Part shown: positions 1 to 8,778 of the stretch, one piece after another
How positions within the stretch are numbered: position 1 is the stretch's first letter
Layout of the letters: the number at the start of each line of letters is the position of its first letter
From: Candidatus Eisenbergiella merdigallinarum
GTDB lineage: Bacteria > Bacillota > Clostridia > Lachnospirales > Lachnospiraceae
Direction: 5' to 3'
NCBI GenBank assembly: GCA_019119355.1
Contig: DWXE01000015.1
Coordinates: 1-54,770, forward strand
Length of the DNA stretch: 54,770 nucleotides
Notes under the pieces: model-generated
What the model was told of the DNA's origin: nothing
The model's database searches: none
What the model saw: the letters and a program-made list of their open reading frames with translations, nothing else
Program-made: the position numbers and the translations under genes

Positions 1-39
<39 letters not shown>

Positions 40-191
40 CAAGTTTCCTTCCCGGTCAAAATCGTCTGGCTGATTTCTACCGTTTTACTGTTTTTAGGTT
101 TGCTTTGTTCTCTGAAATTTCTCTTGAATTTTCAGGGTTGCATTACTGTTTATTTGTCAAGGTGCTTTTCCGTCTCTCAGACAGCTCATCT

Positions 192-220
192 AATTTATCA
201 CAGATATTCGCGTCTGTCAA
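192..220 (-). promoter_or_regulatory. Probable rRNA operon promoter
   Basis: On the minus strand a perfect -35 TTGACA (215-220) is followed after 17 bp by TAAATT (192-197). It lies about 150 bp before the 16S 5' end and downstream of the tRNA-Ser genes. A second isolated TTGACA at 155-160 has no good -10. Confidence 0.6.
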
Positions 221-261
221 CAGTTTTTTTACTTTTTTTGCACGGCCCGCGCCGTGCAAAA

Positions 262-351
262 CGGAGAAGGAGGGATTTGAACCCTCGCGCCGCTATTAAC
301 GACCTGCACCCTTTCCAGGGGTGTCCCTTCAGCCATCTTGGGTACTTCTCC
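262..351 (-). tRNA. tRNA-Ser (anticodon GGA)
   Basis: The acceptor stem GGAGAAG/CTTCTCC closes perfectly. The anticodon arm is CACCC-CTGGAAA-GGGTG, giving anticodon GGA (reads UCC). A long variable arm and T-loop GTTCAAATC are present, and at 90 nt the length is typical of class II serine tRNAs. No CCA is encoded. The next tRNA-Ser upstream is 84 bp away. Confidence 0.95.
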
Positions 352-435
352 AAATGTGCTGATCCTCTGATCAACGATTCTGTTTTGACGGATTCCAATC
401 ACAGCCGCGCTCCGCAGGCTGCAGATAAAATCCAG

Positions 436-521
436 CGGAGAGGGTGGGATTCGAACCCACGCGCCCTTTCGGACAAACGGTTTTCAAGACCGCCTCGTTA
501 TGACCGCTTCGATACCTCTCC
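436..521 (-). tRNA. tRNA-Ser (anticodon UGA)
   Basis: The acceptor stem GGAGAGG/CCTCTCC, the anticodon arm CGGTC-TTGAAAA-CCG with anticodon TGA, a long variable arm and T-loop GTTCGAATC identify a class II serine tRNA. CCA is not encoded. It is followed on the same strand by tRNA-Ser(GGA) and then 16S. Confidence 0.95.
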
Positions 522-572
522 GGGCCATATACAACGTCTTTTGTATTTCTGCGCTTCATCAGCGCAAGATGT

Positions 573-601
573 ATTGTAGCAAAAACCCATCGCGCTGTCA
601 A
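573..601 (-). promoter_or_regulatory. Promoter of the tRNA-Ser pair
   Basis: The minus strand has TTGACA (596-601), a 17-bp spacer and TACAAT (573-578). The predicted start is ~45 nt before tRNA-Ser(UGA). This near-consensus promoter is consistent with a stable-RNA transcript. Confidence 0.7.
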
Positions 602-630
602 CCAATTTTTTGAAATAATTTTTTTAACTT

Positions 631-1380
631 TCAGCGGGGTGCCCTGAGCCCCAGAAACGTCTCAACCATTCCCAGGTCTTCCGGCGTGGTCACCTTGATA
701 TTTTCGTAGGATCCCTCCACCAGTTTTACCTTTTTATCGGTAAAGGTTTCCACCACCATGGCGTCGTCCGTGATCCGGATGCCCTCCTGCTCCAGCCGCT
801 GCACGCTGTTTTTCATCCTCCGGTAAGCCCCGTAGATCAGGGGGAATTCGAACGCCTGAGGGGTCTGGACGATCCACACCCGGTCCCTGGGGGGCGTGAC
901 CGCTGCAAAGCCGTTTTCATCCGCCAGCTTGACCGTATCTTTGGAAGGCACGGCCGCCACACAGGCCCCGTCCCGTTTCGCCGACTCCAGGCATCTGGAG
1001 ATAATCCCCTCGTCCACCGCCGGCCGGGCCCCGTCGTGAATCAGGACATACCCCTCCCGCGCGGCCGGATCCATTCCCCGGGCGATCTCCGTCAGGGCGC
1101 AGAATACGGAATCATACCGTTCTTTTCCGCCCGGTATGATCCTTCCCACTTTTTTGAATCCGTATGCGTCCACGATTTCGGTCCGGCAATAGGAAACCTG
1201 CTCCCCGCTTCCCACCACCAGCACGATGGCGTCCACCAGCGGGGAACGTTCGAAGGCTTCCAGGGCGTAATACAGCAGAGGCCTGCCGCCGATCTCCAGG
1301 TATTGCTTGGCCACCTTCGTTCCCATCCGTTTTCCCTGTCCCGCCGCCAATACCACCGCGGTGCAGAATTTCTTTTCCAT
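631..1380 (-). CDS. ispD: 2-C-methyl-D-erythritol 4-phosphate cytidylyltransferase (IspD)
   Basis: This cytosolic enzyme of the MEP isoprenoid pathway transfers CMP from CTP to MEP, giving CDP-methylerythritol. The 249-aa protein has the family's usual length. It carries the nucleotide-binding start AVVLAAGQGKRMG followed by KQYL, then IHDGARPAV, VPSKDTVK, TPQAF, TDDAMVVE and the C-terminal ENIKVTTPEDL. It is the last gene of the tsa/rnz operon, 14 nt after tsaD. Other MEP genes are not in this window, so the link to tsaD looks like operon convenience rather than shared function. Confidence 0.95.
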   Translation of the reverse strand: MEKKFCTAVVLAAGQGKRMGTKVAKQYLEIGGRPLLYYALEAFERSPLVDAIVLVVGSGEQVSYCRTEIVDAYGFKKVGRIIPGGKERYDSVFCALTEIARGMDPAAREGYVLIHDGARPAVDEGIISRCLESAKRDGACVAAVPSKDTVKLADENGFAAVTPPRDRVWIVQTPQAFEFPLIYGAYRRMKNSVQRLEQEGIRITDDAMVVETFTDKKVKLVEGSYENIKVTTPEDLGMVETFLGLRAPR

Positions 1381-1394
1381 GCGGTTTCCTCCCG

Positions 1395-2435
1395 TCAGAC
1401 TCTGTCCCCCAGTTTGAGATTCGGCACGGCGTTGAGGTCCCAGCCATGCCGGACGCCCTTTCGGTATTCATGGTAAGCGGCCACGCCGATCATGGCCGCG
1501 TTGTCCGTGCAATACACCGGGGAGGGCCGATAGAAGCGGACGCCCTGCTCCCTGCAGGCTTCTTCCAGCGCAGCCCGCAAATGGGAATTGGAAGCCACCC
1601 CTCCCGCCACGGCGAACCGGTCCACCCCATAACGGCGAACCGCCTCCATGGAATGTTCCACCAGCACATCCACCACCGCTTTTTGAAAGGAGGCCGCCAC
1701 ATCGGCCTGATTGACCTCGATTCCCTTCATCTGACAGCCGTTTAAGTAGTTGAGCACGGCGGATTTCAGGCCGCTGAAGCTGAAATCGTAAACGTTGTCC
1801 ACGATTTTGGCCCGCGGGAAGGCGATGGCTTCCGGATCGCCCTGATCCGAGACGCGGTCGATTTTCGGGCCGCCCGGATAGCCCAGGCCGATGGCCCTGG
1901 CCACCTTGTCGAAAGCTTCTCCGGCCGCGTCGTCCCTGGTCCGTCCCAGGATTTCATATTCGCCGTAGTCCTTCACCATCACCAGATGGGAATGTCCGCC
2001 AGACACCACCAGGCACAAAAAGGGCGGTTCCAGATCCCTGTTTTCGATAAAATTGGCGCAGATGTGCCCTTCGATATGGTGCACGCCGACCAGGGGCTTG
2101 CCGGCGGCGAAAGCGATGGCCTTCGCCGCGGAAACGCCCACCAGCAGCGCGCCCACCAGACCGGGGCCGCAGGTCACCGCCACGGCCGTGATCTCCTCCA
2201 GGGAAAGGCCGGCGTCCGCCAGCGCCTTTTTTACCACCTGATTGATTTTTTCAATATGCTTGCGGGATGCGATTTCCGGCACCACTCCTCCGTATAAGGT
2301 GTGCAGATCGATCTGGGAATAAATCACATTGGACAGCACATCCCGCCCGTTTTCCACCACGGCCGCCGCGGTTTCGTCGCAGGAGCTTTCGATGGCCAGG
2401 ATCCTGACATCCCGGATTTCTTCTTTCGTATTCAT
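1395..2435 (-). CDS. tsaD: tRNA N6-threonylcarbamoyladenosine transferase (TsaD/Gcp/Kae1)
   Basis: TsaD transfers the threonylcarbamoyl group from TC-AMP onto A37 of ANN-decoding tRNAs, working with TsaB and TsaE, both encoded upstream in this operon. The 346-aa protein has the ASKHA-fold start [11 protein letters not shown] (residues 12-21), [11 protein letters not shown] near 90 and the metal-binding HHIEGH (119-124). The open frame extends further upstream, but the ATG at 2435 is chosen because it forms an ATGA overlap with the stop of rnz and gives the expected N-terminus. The overlap implies translational coupling. Confidence 0.96.
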   Translation of the reverse strand: MNTKEEIRDVRILAIESSCDETAAAVVENGRDVLSNVIYSQIDLHTLYGGVVPEIASRKHIEKINQVVKKALADAGLSLEEITAVAVTCGPGLVGALLVGVSAAKAIAFAAGKPLVGVHHIEGHICANFIENRDLEPPFLCLVVSGGHSHLVMVKDYGEYEILGRTRDDAAGEAFDKVARAIGLGYPGGPKIDRVSDQGDPEAIAFPRAKIVDNVYDFSFSGLKSAVLNYLNGCQMKGIEVNQADVAASFQKAVVDVLVEHSMEAVRRYGVDRFAVAGGVASNSHLRAALEEACREQGVRFYRPSPVYCTDNAAMIGVAAYHEYRKGVRHGWDLNAVPNLKLGDRV

Positions 2436-3355
2436 GTTTCCGATTCGTCCTCTTCGAATTTCAGATCTTCCGTCCGCCCGTCTTTGGCCGCAATCGCTCC
2501 GGGGAAAATCCTGCGCACGCCGCCCATGAAATCTTCCGGACGGACCACAGACGGGCTGTAATGCGTCAACCACAGCCGTTTTACCCCTGCCCGGCGCGCC
2601 ATCTCCGCCGCCTCCAGAAAGGTCATGTGTTTGTTCTCTTTCGCCTTTTCCTTCTTCTCCGGCTCTCCGTACATGCCCTCGCAGATGAACAGGTCCGCGT
2701 CCCGGGCGTTTCTGACGATCCCCTCCGTGGGTCGGGTGTCCGTGCAGTAAGTGACCTTAAGCCCCTTGCGGGCCTGTCCCATCACCATATCCGGCGTATA
2801 AACCGCTCCGTCCACTTCCACCGTTTCGCCCTTCTGCAGCCGGTTCCAGTAACGCTTTTCGATCCCCAGCGCTTCCGCGCGCTCCAGCTGGAACCTGCCG
2901 GCCCGGTCCACGGCGATGCTGTAGCCGTAGCAGGGAACATTGTGATGCACCCGAAACGTTTCGATCCGCATCCCGCCGATCTCAAACTGCTGCTCCGCTT
3001 CCGAAATTTCCAGACACTGAATCGGAAAGGGCAGCTCCGGAGCGATCACCCGCAGCGCGCCCACCACCTTCGTCAGCCCTTTGGGGCCAATGAGAAGAAG
3101 CGGCTCCGTCCGTTCCGCGTTCCCCATGGTGAGGAGCATGCCCGGCAGGCCGCTGATATGATCCGCATGAAAATGGGTAAAACAGATGACGTCGATGGGC
3201 TTGGGGCTCCACCCTTTCTCCTTCATGGCGATCTGCGTTCCTTCCCCGCAGTCGATCAGAACGCTCTTCCCGTTATACCGAACCATCAGGGACGTGAGCC
3301 ACCTGTACGGCAGCGGCATCATCCCCCCGGTTCCCAAAAGACAAACTTCCAGCAT
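2432..3355 (-). CDS. rnz: Ribonuclease Z (metallo-beta-lactamase fold)
   Basis: RNase Z removes the 3' trailer of tRNA precursors. The ~307-aa protein has the zinc-binding motif THFHADH (residues 60-66) followed by SGLPGML, the N-terminal [11 protein letters not shown], and a C-terminal LTHYSP, all typical of the short bacterial form. The second ATG (3355) is preferred because AGAGG lies 4-5 nt upstream; the first ATG (3367) is only 1 nt from GGAGG. tRNAs here lack encoded CCA, so RNase Z processing makes sense. It overlaps tsaD by 4 nt, so tRNA processing and tRNA modification are translated together. Confidence 0.9.
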   Translation of the reverse strand: MLEVCLLGTGGMMPLPYRWLTSLMVRYNGKSVLIDCGEGTQIAMKEKGWSPKPIDVICFTHFHADHISGLPGMLLTMGNAERTEPLLLIGPKGLTKVVGALRVIAPELPFPIQCLEISEAEQQFEIGGMRIETFRVHHNVPCYGYSIAVDRAGRFQLERAEALGIEKRYWNRLQKGETVEVDGAVYTPDMVMGQARKGLKVTYCTDTRPTEGIVRNARDADLFICEGMYGEPEKKEKAKENKHMTFLEAAEMARRAGVKRLWLTHYSPSVVRPEDFMGGVRRIFPGAIAAKDGRTEDLKFEEDESET

Positions 3356-3394
3356 GTTTCCTCTCATTCCTCCGCGCGCAGAAGCGCCCTGCCG

Positions 3395-3643
3395 TCAGCC
3401 GTCCAGCTCCGGCAGCTCCCTTTTCGTCACGGGCACCAAAAACCGCGCGATCATTTTTTGATAACATTCCTCGCACAGGTCGAAGCGGTGCTCCTGCCCG
3501 TCCATGGAACTGAAATATCCGAAAACCTGTTTTCCTTCAAAACAGCCCTCTTTCAAGATGCCGCCTTCCACCTTCAGCGCCCTGCCGCAGCCGTTGCAGA
3601 TCACCCCGGAAAGCTCCTTTTGGCCTTCTGTCCAGTTTCTCAC
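3395..3643 (-). CDS. Small CxxC/CxxC protein, probable zinc ribbon, unknown function
   Basis: An 82-aa protein with two cysteine pairs, CNGCG and CEEC, that could bind one zinc ion. I do not recognise the family. The open frame has an ATG at 3691, but a GTG at 3643 is preferred: AGGAG lies 8 nt before it, while no ribosome binding site precedes the ATG. It sits between rimI and rnz in the tsa operon, so a role near tRNA or translation is possible but not shown. Confidence 0.7.
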   Translation of the reverse strand: MRNWTEGQKELSGVICNGCGRALKVEGGILKEGCFEGKQVFGYFSSMDGQEHRFDLCEECYQKMIARFLVPVTKRELPELDG

Positions 3644-3713
3644 AGCGATCACTCCTTTTTGCGATGTATCTGCAGTATACCGGATTTTCACGACAGAAAA
3701 AAGCGGAAATTTG

Positions 3714-4166
3714 TTACAATCCGCCGCGCTTCCACAAAATCAGGGCGTCCTCCGTTGGATTGGAATAAAATCCCTTCCGGACTCCTTCCTTTATAAATCC
3801 CAGTTTTTCATAGAGGGCCACGGCGGCGCGATTGCCGCTTCTTACTTCCAGCGTAAAGTTGCGGATCCCGTTCCGGACAGCGCAGCGCATCAGCTCCAAA
3901 AGCATGGATTCCCCGATTCCCCGCCGGCGGCAGCTCTCTTTCACCGCCACGTTGCAGATATCCCCGTCCTCGAAAGACTGCCAGATTCCGCAGCAGCCCA
4001 CGATCCCGCCGTCCTCTTCCGCCACCAGATACAGGGCGTTGGGGTCGCAGGCCGCCGAAGCGAAAGCCCGTTCGGACCAGGCTTCCCGGGAGCAGGCCGC
4101 CTCCAGAGCGGCAGCGGCGGCGGCGTCCTCTTCTCTCATCCTGCGAAATATCACGTTCCGGCTCAC
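3714..4166 (-). CDS. rimI: Ribosomal protein S18 alanine N-acetyltransferase-like GNAT (RimI)
   Basis: A 150-aa GNAT acetyltransferase. The acetyl-CoA loop is RRRGIGESML and the C-terminal signature is LEVRSGNRAAVALYEKLGF, both typical of RimI, which acetylates the N-terminus of ribosomal protein S18 in enterobacteria. The start is GTG with GGAGG 7 nt upstream. It lies 14 nt after tsaB; tsaE-tsaB-rimI-tsaD is a widely conserved cluster, which strengthens the call. The substrate in Firmicutes is not settled by sequence. Confidence 0.9.
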   Translation of the reverse strand: MSRNVIFRRMREEDAAAAAALEAACSREAWSERAFASAACDPNALYLVAEEDGGIVGCCGIWQSFEDGDICNVAVKESCRRRGIGESMLLELMRCAVRNGIRNFTLEVRSGNRAAVALYEKLGFIKEGVRKGFYSNPTEDALILWKRGGL

Positions 4167-4180
4167 AGCAGATCCTCCCG

Positions 4181-4936
4181 TCAGGACGGCCTCCTTTGGG
4201 CCCCTGCGGCCTCCTTTTGCGAGTCAGCCGCTTCCATCCTCTCGCGCTCCGCCTGGGACATGCGCAGATATTCCGGCGCGAAGCGGTCCGCGTCCACCAG
4301 CTTTCCTTCCCGCGCATAAACCGCTCCCAGGCAGGCCACCAGCGCGGCCCTCTGCCGGTTGCAGCAGGCCGGGGCGAAGGAAAACGGCACTTTCACCCGC
4401 TCTGCGAGCAGCTCCCGGTAGACGGGCACGCCGTCTCCCAGAAAAATGACTTCCCTTCCCAGACCGTTCAGCCGTCCGGCCACTTCCTCCACGGAAAGGG
4501 CGCACTGCTCCAGCAGGGTATTCTGCCGGCATCCCCCCGCTTCATCCCGTTCAAAGGCGTAGATCCCCGTATAGACCTGATTTCTCCTCGCGTCCATCAG
4601 CGGGCAGACCAGCCGGTCGCTGCCGTAAAGGTTCCAGGCCAGCGCGTCCACCGTGGGCACCGGGGCGATGGGCGCGTTCAGCGCCAGACCGAGCCCCTTC
4701 GCGGTGGCCGCGCCGATCCGCAGCCCGGTAAAGGAGCCGGGGCCCGCCGCCACGGCGATGACGTCCACCGTATGCAGATCCAGCTCCACCATCCGCTTCA
4801 GCTCATCCAGCATGGGCAAAAGCGTCTGAGAGTGTGTTTTTTTATAATTCGTCGTATATTCCGCAACCAGGACATCGTCGTCCGTCAGGGCCACGGAGGC
4901 CACCAGTCCGGAACTGTCCAGCGCCAGGATCTTCAA
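4181..4936 (-). CDS. tsaB: tRNA threonylcarbamoyladenosine biosynthesis protein TsaB
   Basis: TsaB is the catalytically silent ASKHA paralogue that dimerises with TsaD and is required for t6A37 formation. The 251-aa protein begins MKILALDSSG and has GPGSFTGLRIG at residues 65-75, the diagnostic TsaB motif. It starts with TTG preceded by an AAGGTGAT-type binding site. Only 4 nt separate it from tsaE. The C-terminal ~20 residues are rich in E, A and Q and look disordered. Confidence 0.95.
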   Translation of the reverse strand: MKILALDSSGLVASVALTDDDVLVAEYTTNYKKTHSQTLLPMLDELKRMVELDLHTVDVIAVAAGPGSFTGLRIGAATAKGLGLALNAPIAPVPTVDALAWNLYGSDRLVCPLMDARRNQVYTGIYAFERDEAGGCRQNTLLEQCALSVEEVAGRLNGLGREVIFLGDGVPVYRELLAERVKVPFSFAPACCNRQRAALVACLGAVYAREGKLVDADRFAPEYLRMSQAERERMEAADSQKEAAGAQRRPS

Positions 4937-4940
4937 GCGA

Positions 4941-5372
4941 TCACCTTCCCTTTTCCGTCATCGTTATCTTTCTGTAATCGAATCCCTTTTCGGGATCCTT
5001 TTCAATCTCGATTTCCCAGTAATGATCCGGCAGGATTTCCCGGATCAGACCGGCCCATTCGATCAGGCACAGGCCGCTGCCGTAAAAGCAGTCCTCGTAG
5101 CCGATTTCCTCCATTTCCTCCACGTCCCCGATGCGGTAGACGTCAAAATGGTAGAAAGGCATTCGTCCCCCTTCATAGATCTGCAGGATGGTGAACGTGG
5201 GGCTGTTGACCGGTTCCGAAATCCCCAGCCCTGCGGCCACTCCCTGCGTCAGGACGGTCTTTCCCACGCCGAGATCTCCGATCAGCGTGTACACCTGCCC
5301 CGGCTGCGCCGCTTCCCCGATCTTTTTGCCGAAGGCGAACGTGTCCTCCGCGCACAAGCTTTCCACAATCAT
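4941..5372 (-). CDS. tsaE: tRNA threonylcarbamoyladenosine biosynthesis ATPase TsaE
   Basis: TsaE is the small P-loop ATPase of the t6A complex. Walker A is GDLGVGKT near residue 33, followed by SPTFTI and the family signature FYHFDVYRI. At 143 aa the length is normal. The ATG at 5372 is chosen because AGGAG lies 8 nt upstream; the GTG two codons earlier is too close to it. It is followed almost without gap by tsaB. Confidence 0.95.
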   Translation of the reverse strand: MIVESLCAEDTFAFGKKIGEAAQPGQVYTLIGDLGVGKTVLTQGVAAGLGISEPVNSPTFTILQIYEGGRMPFYHFDVYRIGDVEEMEEIGYEDCFYGSGLCLIEWAGLIREILPDHYWEIEIEKDPEKGFDYRKITMTEKGR

Positions 5373-5388
5373 CTCCACTTCTCCTGTC

Positions 5389-5865
5389 TCACATCCGGAT
5401 CTGAACTTTTTTGGGCGGCATATGTTTTGAGATCATGGCGATCACCTCCGCCTGCTTCTCTCCCAGATCCTTCCGCGGAAAAATGCTGGCATTGACCCTG
5501 CCCGTATATAAAATCAGGCTTCTCCCCGTGGAAACCGCCCGATGCATGAGCTCCCAGCGCTGAAACTGCTCTTCTCCCCCCTGGGAAACCGCGACCCCTT
5601 CTTCGGTCATCCGGTAATGGAGGGGTTTTGAAAACGTGGGGTTTTGCGCCTGCTTTTTCGCCCGCAGCCAGAGGGAAACGGGCTGATATACCAGAAGAAA
5701 TCCGCCGAAAATCAGATACAGCGGATACCCGTTCATGAGAAACATCACGATTCCCAGCGCTCCCACGGCGGTCCCCAGAATGCCGGCTGCCGAACTGTAC
5801 GTATGCCGGAGCATGTAATCGTAGAGCGCGCCCGCGTCGATTTTTACATCAAATTCAACTTCCAT
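5389..5865 (-). CDS. YcxB-like membrane protein
   Basis: A 158-aa protein with two adjacent membrane segments around residues 28-65 (ending LYLIFGGFLLVYQPVSLW) and a soluble C-terminal half with the pattern YRMTEEGVAVS...W, typical of the YcxB-like family (PH-like domain after two TM helices). Function is unknown. The start is the ATG at 5865, with GGAGG 5 nt upstream; the frame is open further back but without a binding site. It is the first gene of the tsa operon. Confidence 0.75.
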   Translation of the reverse strand: MEVEFDVKIDAGALYDYMLRHTYSSAAGILGTAVGALGIVMFLMNGYPLYLIFGGFLLVYQPVSLWLRAKKQAQNPTFSKPLHYRMTEEGVAVSQGGEEQFQRWELMHRAVSTGRSLILYTGRVNASIFPRKDLGEKQAEVIAMISKHMPPKKVQIRM

Positions 5866-5922
5866 CCGTTCCTCCCGCGGCCTTTTCGGCCGTCTCTTCA
5901 CATTCCGGCTGTCGCCACTAAC

Positions 5923-5951
5923 AGACTACAACAGAAATCCCCTGCGGTCAA
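5923..5951 (-). promoter_or_regulatory. Promoter of the ycxB-like/tsa/rnz/ispD operon
   Basis: TTGACC (5946-5951), 17-bp spacer and TAGTCT (5923-5928) on the minus strand, about 55 bp before the first gene. Eight genes with very short gaps or overlaps follow. Confidence 0.6.
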
Positions 5952-6030
5952 GAAAAAACGGGCCGGTCAGCCGCAAAAGGGGTTCCTTTCCGGCGTCCCG
6001 CCCGTCTTTTCCATTTCGTTTTTTCGTTTT

Positions 6031-7242
6031 CTATTCGTGCCGCAGCGCGTCGATGGGGCTCATCTTCGCCGCCTTTCTGGCCGGATAAATCCCGAAGAAA
6101 ATCCCCACCGCGGAGGAAAACAGCGACGCCCCCAGCACGGTGCTCACCCTCACCTGCGCGGAGAACCCGATGGCCGAGCAGATCGCCCCGGCGCCCAGGG
6201 CTCCCAGCAGGATGCCGATCAGGCCTCCCAGCAGGGTGATGATGGCCGCTTCCGACAGAAACTGCAGGAGGATGGACGCCGTTCTGGCTCCCAGGGATTT
6301 TCGGATGCCGATTTCCCGGGTCCGCTCCGTCACGGACACCAGCATGATGTTCATCACGCCGATTCCTCCCACCAGCAGGGAAATCGCGGCTACCAGCACC
6401 ACAAAGGCCGTGATATAGCCCAGGATGGAGTTGACCTGCGCCAGCGCGTCGTTGAAGCTCTCCACCAGGATTGCCCCCTCTCCCCTGACATTGTGCCGTT
6501 TCTCCATCAGGCTGACGCTCTCCTGCGCGATCTGCGACGCGTATTCGTTGCTCTCCCCGATGATGTAAAACTGCTCGAAATCGCTCAAATAGAAGCCGAA
6601 GGTTTCCAGCACGGACAGCGGCGCTTCCATGGACAGCATCCCTCCGCTGCCCATGTTGATCAGGCTGGAAGCGCTGTCCTGGCGGATTCCGATGATTTCG
6701 AACTCCTGGGAAACCCCATATATGTCCACTTCCAGCGTCATGCCCACCACATCCGTGGTCCCGAACAGCTGTCTGGCCGTGCTCTCCGGGATGATGCAGA
6801 CCCGTCTGGCCGAATCATAGTCGCTGGCCGAATAGAATCTTCCCCGGATGACCGGGTCTTTGGAATAGTATTCCATTCCGGCCGTGCCGCAGGAGAGGAT
6901 GAGGTCGAAGTTTCCTTTTCTGGTAGCCGTCGTGGCATACACCGAGTAGAGCGGTGTCACCCCTTTGACGTGATCCACCTTTTCCTCGATGGCCTCGAAA
7001 TCCTCTTCCGTAAAATAGATGGGTTCCGCGTTGTGGCTGTTGTCCGTATACACCGCCACCTGACCGCCCGCCATCTGGTTCAGTTCCCCGTTGACCTCCG
7101 CTTTGATCCCGTTGCCCACGGAAATGATCATGATGACAGAAGAGATGCCGATGATAATTCCCAGCATGGTCAGAAACGACCGCCCTTTGTTGCTCTTGAT
7201 ATTCATCAGGGCAATTTTCAGATATTCCCAAAACTGTGACAT
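6031..7242 (-). CDS. ABC transporter permease, MacB/FtsX family
   Basis: A 403-aa inner-membrane permease. There is one TM helix near the N-terminus (SFLTMLGIIIGISSVIMIIS), a long extracytoplasmic MacB-type core domain, and three C-terminal helices with the FtsX signature VGGIGVMNIMLVSVTERTRE followed by IGIRKSLGA. It is encoded after the ATPase and adaptor, giving a tripartite MacAB-like exporter of peptides, macrolides or lipids. The substrate cannot be read from sequence. AAGGAGGGC precedes the ATG. Confidence 0.93.
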   Translation of the reverse strand: MSQFWEYLKIALMNIKSNKGRSFLTMLGIIIGISSVIMIISVGNGIKAEVNGELNQMAGGQVAVYTDNSHNAEPIYFTEEDFEAIEEKVDHVKGVTPLYSVYATTATRKGNFDLILSCGTAGMEYYSKDPVIRGRFYSASDYDSARRVCIIPESTARQLFGTTDVVGMTLEVDIYGVSQEFEIIGIRQDSASSLINMGSGGMLSMEAPLSVLETFGFYLSDFEQFYIIGESNEYASQIAQESVSLMEKRHNVRGEGAILVESFNDALAQVNSILGYITAFVVLVAAISLLVGGIGVMNIMLVSVTERTREIGIRKSLGARTASILLQFLSEAAIITLLGGLIGILLGALGAGAICSAIGFSAQVRVSTVLGASLFSSAVGIFFGIYPARKAAKMSPIDALRHE

Positions 7243-7284
7243 ATTGCCCTCCTTCCGATTTTCACGTCGTTTCGCCCTGATGCC

Positions 7285-8778
7285 TTACTGGGTAATGGGC
7301 ACGACCTGCATCCCTTCCGTCAGGTTCGCCCCCGTGCCGGTTACCACCATGTCCCCGGCCTGAATTCCTTCCCTGATTTCCACGTCCGTATCGTCGGAAA
7401 TTCCCGTTACGACCGGCTGCTTCACGATCACGCCGTCTTTGACCAGGTAGCAGAAATCGCCGTCCTTGTCCGTGTTGACCGCCTCATAGGGCACCAGCAC
7501 AGCGCCCTCCGCTTTCGCCGTATGGATATCGGCTTTTCCCTCCACTCCCAGAAATACGTTTCCATCCGGATTTTCGATCCGGATATCCGCTTTCACCACG
7601 GGGGTGTTCTGGGCGTTGTTCTCGGCCATCCGGCTGATTTTCTCCACCTTGCCCCGATAGGCGGCTCCGGCTATGGTCACATCGGCTTCCTGCCCTTCCG
7701 TCACCTTTTCCAGGTCGTATTTGCTCAGCTCCACCGTCACCTTCACTTCCCGGTTGCTCTGCACGGTGAACAGCTGGGCTCCTTTCGTCACGCTGGCCCC
7801 TTCCACGGCGGAAACCTCCGTCACGATTCCGGAAAATTCCGCCGTGACGCCCTGACTGGCTACGGCCAGATCCTCGGCGGCCTGCTGTGCGGACAGGTTC
7901 GCGGATTCCACGGAAATCCTCTTTTCCGCCTGCGCGTATCCGTTCAGGATGCCGGACTCCGAAGAGGTCTGTTTGGATTCCCTTCTGGAAATTTCCTCTT
8001 CCATGTCGCTCAGCTTTTTCTCCTCCAGATCGATCAGGCGCTGCTTCTGCTTGAGATTTTCATCGTTTTCCAGCATTTCCAGCTCGTTTTGCACATCGTA
8101 GAGCTGCCCCTGCACGCTTTCGATCACTTCCTCTGTGTTTTCCGTATCCCTGCCGGCCGCCTGCTTTTCCGCCAGCTTCCGGTTCTGATAATCCAGCTCC
8201 TTCTGCAGCTGCGTGCTCCACTGCTTCAAGTCTTCCTTCTTTTCGCTGGTATCGTCCTCCAGCTCGTACTTGAGCCCCTGGACATACTGTTCCTGATTCG
8301 CCTTCATCTGTTTGAGTTCGTCCAGGCCGATGGTCGCGTCGGAATATTCGTTCTGGTTTTCATTGCTCTCCTGCATGGCGCTCTGATAGCTGTTGGCGGC
8401 CTGGGAAGCTTCCAGATCCGCTTTCTGCTTGTTCTGCTCCAGCTCCGAGGTATCGAAGGTCAAAAGCAGGTCGCCTTCTTTGACTTCGTCGCCGACGGAT
8501 ACGTTCAGCTCCGCAATCGTCGCGCCGGCCGGAGCGAAATACGTCTTCGCATTGGCGCTCTGCACCTTGCCGCTGGCGGAAATATTCTCCTCCACGTCCC
8601 CGGTCATGGCCGCCGTGCAGGTCACCGGAAGGGCCGCCTTGCCGGACATGGCGTTGCTGTAAACGAAGGCTCCCAGCGCCAGCACCGCTACCAGGCCGAG
8701 GGCCACGTACCTCTTCTTCAGCCTGCGCTTTCCCGTTTTGGGTGCCGGCTTTTGACGCTTTTTCGTTAATTCACTCAT
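7285..8778 (-). CDS. HlyD/MacA-type membrane fusion (adaptor) subunit
   Basis: A 497-aa adaptor. An N-terminal TM anchor (VALGLVAVLALGAFVYS) follows a basic stretch. A biotinyl-lipoyl-like half (SASGKVQSANAKTYFAPAGA) is followed by a long Q/E/K-rich coiled coil (about residues 115-290), then the second lipoyl half and beta-barrel (SGIVTEVSAVEGASVTKGAQL) and the closing IQAGDMVVTGTGANLTEGMQV. Its start overlaps the ATPase stop by 8 nt. In Gram-positives such adaptors extend from the membrane into the wall space. Confidence 0.92.
   Translation of the reverse strand: MSELTKKRQKPAPKTGKRRLKKRYVALGLVAVLALGAFVYSNAMSGKAALPVTCTAAMTGDVEENISASGKVQSANAKTYFAPAGATIAELNVSVGDEVKEGDLLLTFDTSELEQNKQKADLEASQAANSYQSAMQESNENQNEYSDATIGLDELKQMKANQEQYVQGLKYELEDDTSEKKEDLKQWSTQLQKELDYQNRKLAEKQAAGRDTENTEEVIESVQGQLYDVQNELEMLENDENLKQKQRLIDLEEKKLSDMEEEISRRESKQTSSESGILNGYAQAEKRISVESANLSAQQAAEDLAVASQGVTAEFSGIVTEVSAVEGASVTKGAQLFTVQSNREVKVTVELSKYDLEKVTEGQEADVTIAGAAYRGKVEKISRMAENNAQNTPVVKADIRIENPDGNVFLGVEGKADIHTAKAEGAVLVPYEAVNTDKDGDFCYLVKDGVIVKQPVVTGISDDTDVEIREGIQAGDMVVTGTGANLTEGMQVVPITQ

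Noticed and set aside
236..261. Perfect stem TTTTGCACGGC/GCCGTGCAAAA as a terminator after tRNA-Ser(GGA)
   Set aside because: On the minus strand the stem is followed by A-rich, not U-rich, sequence, so it does not fit a rho-independent terminator; it may be an RNA processing stem.
1036..1745. Long plus-strand open frames across ispD and tsaD
   Set aside because: They are antisense shadows of GC-rich genes, lack binding sites and encode R/P/H-rich low-quality proteins.
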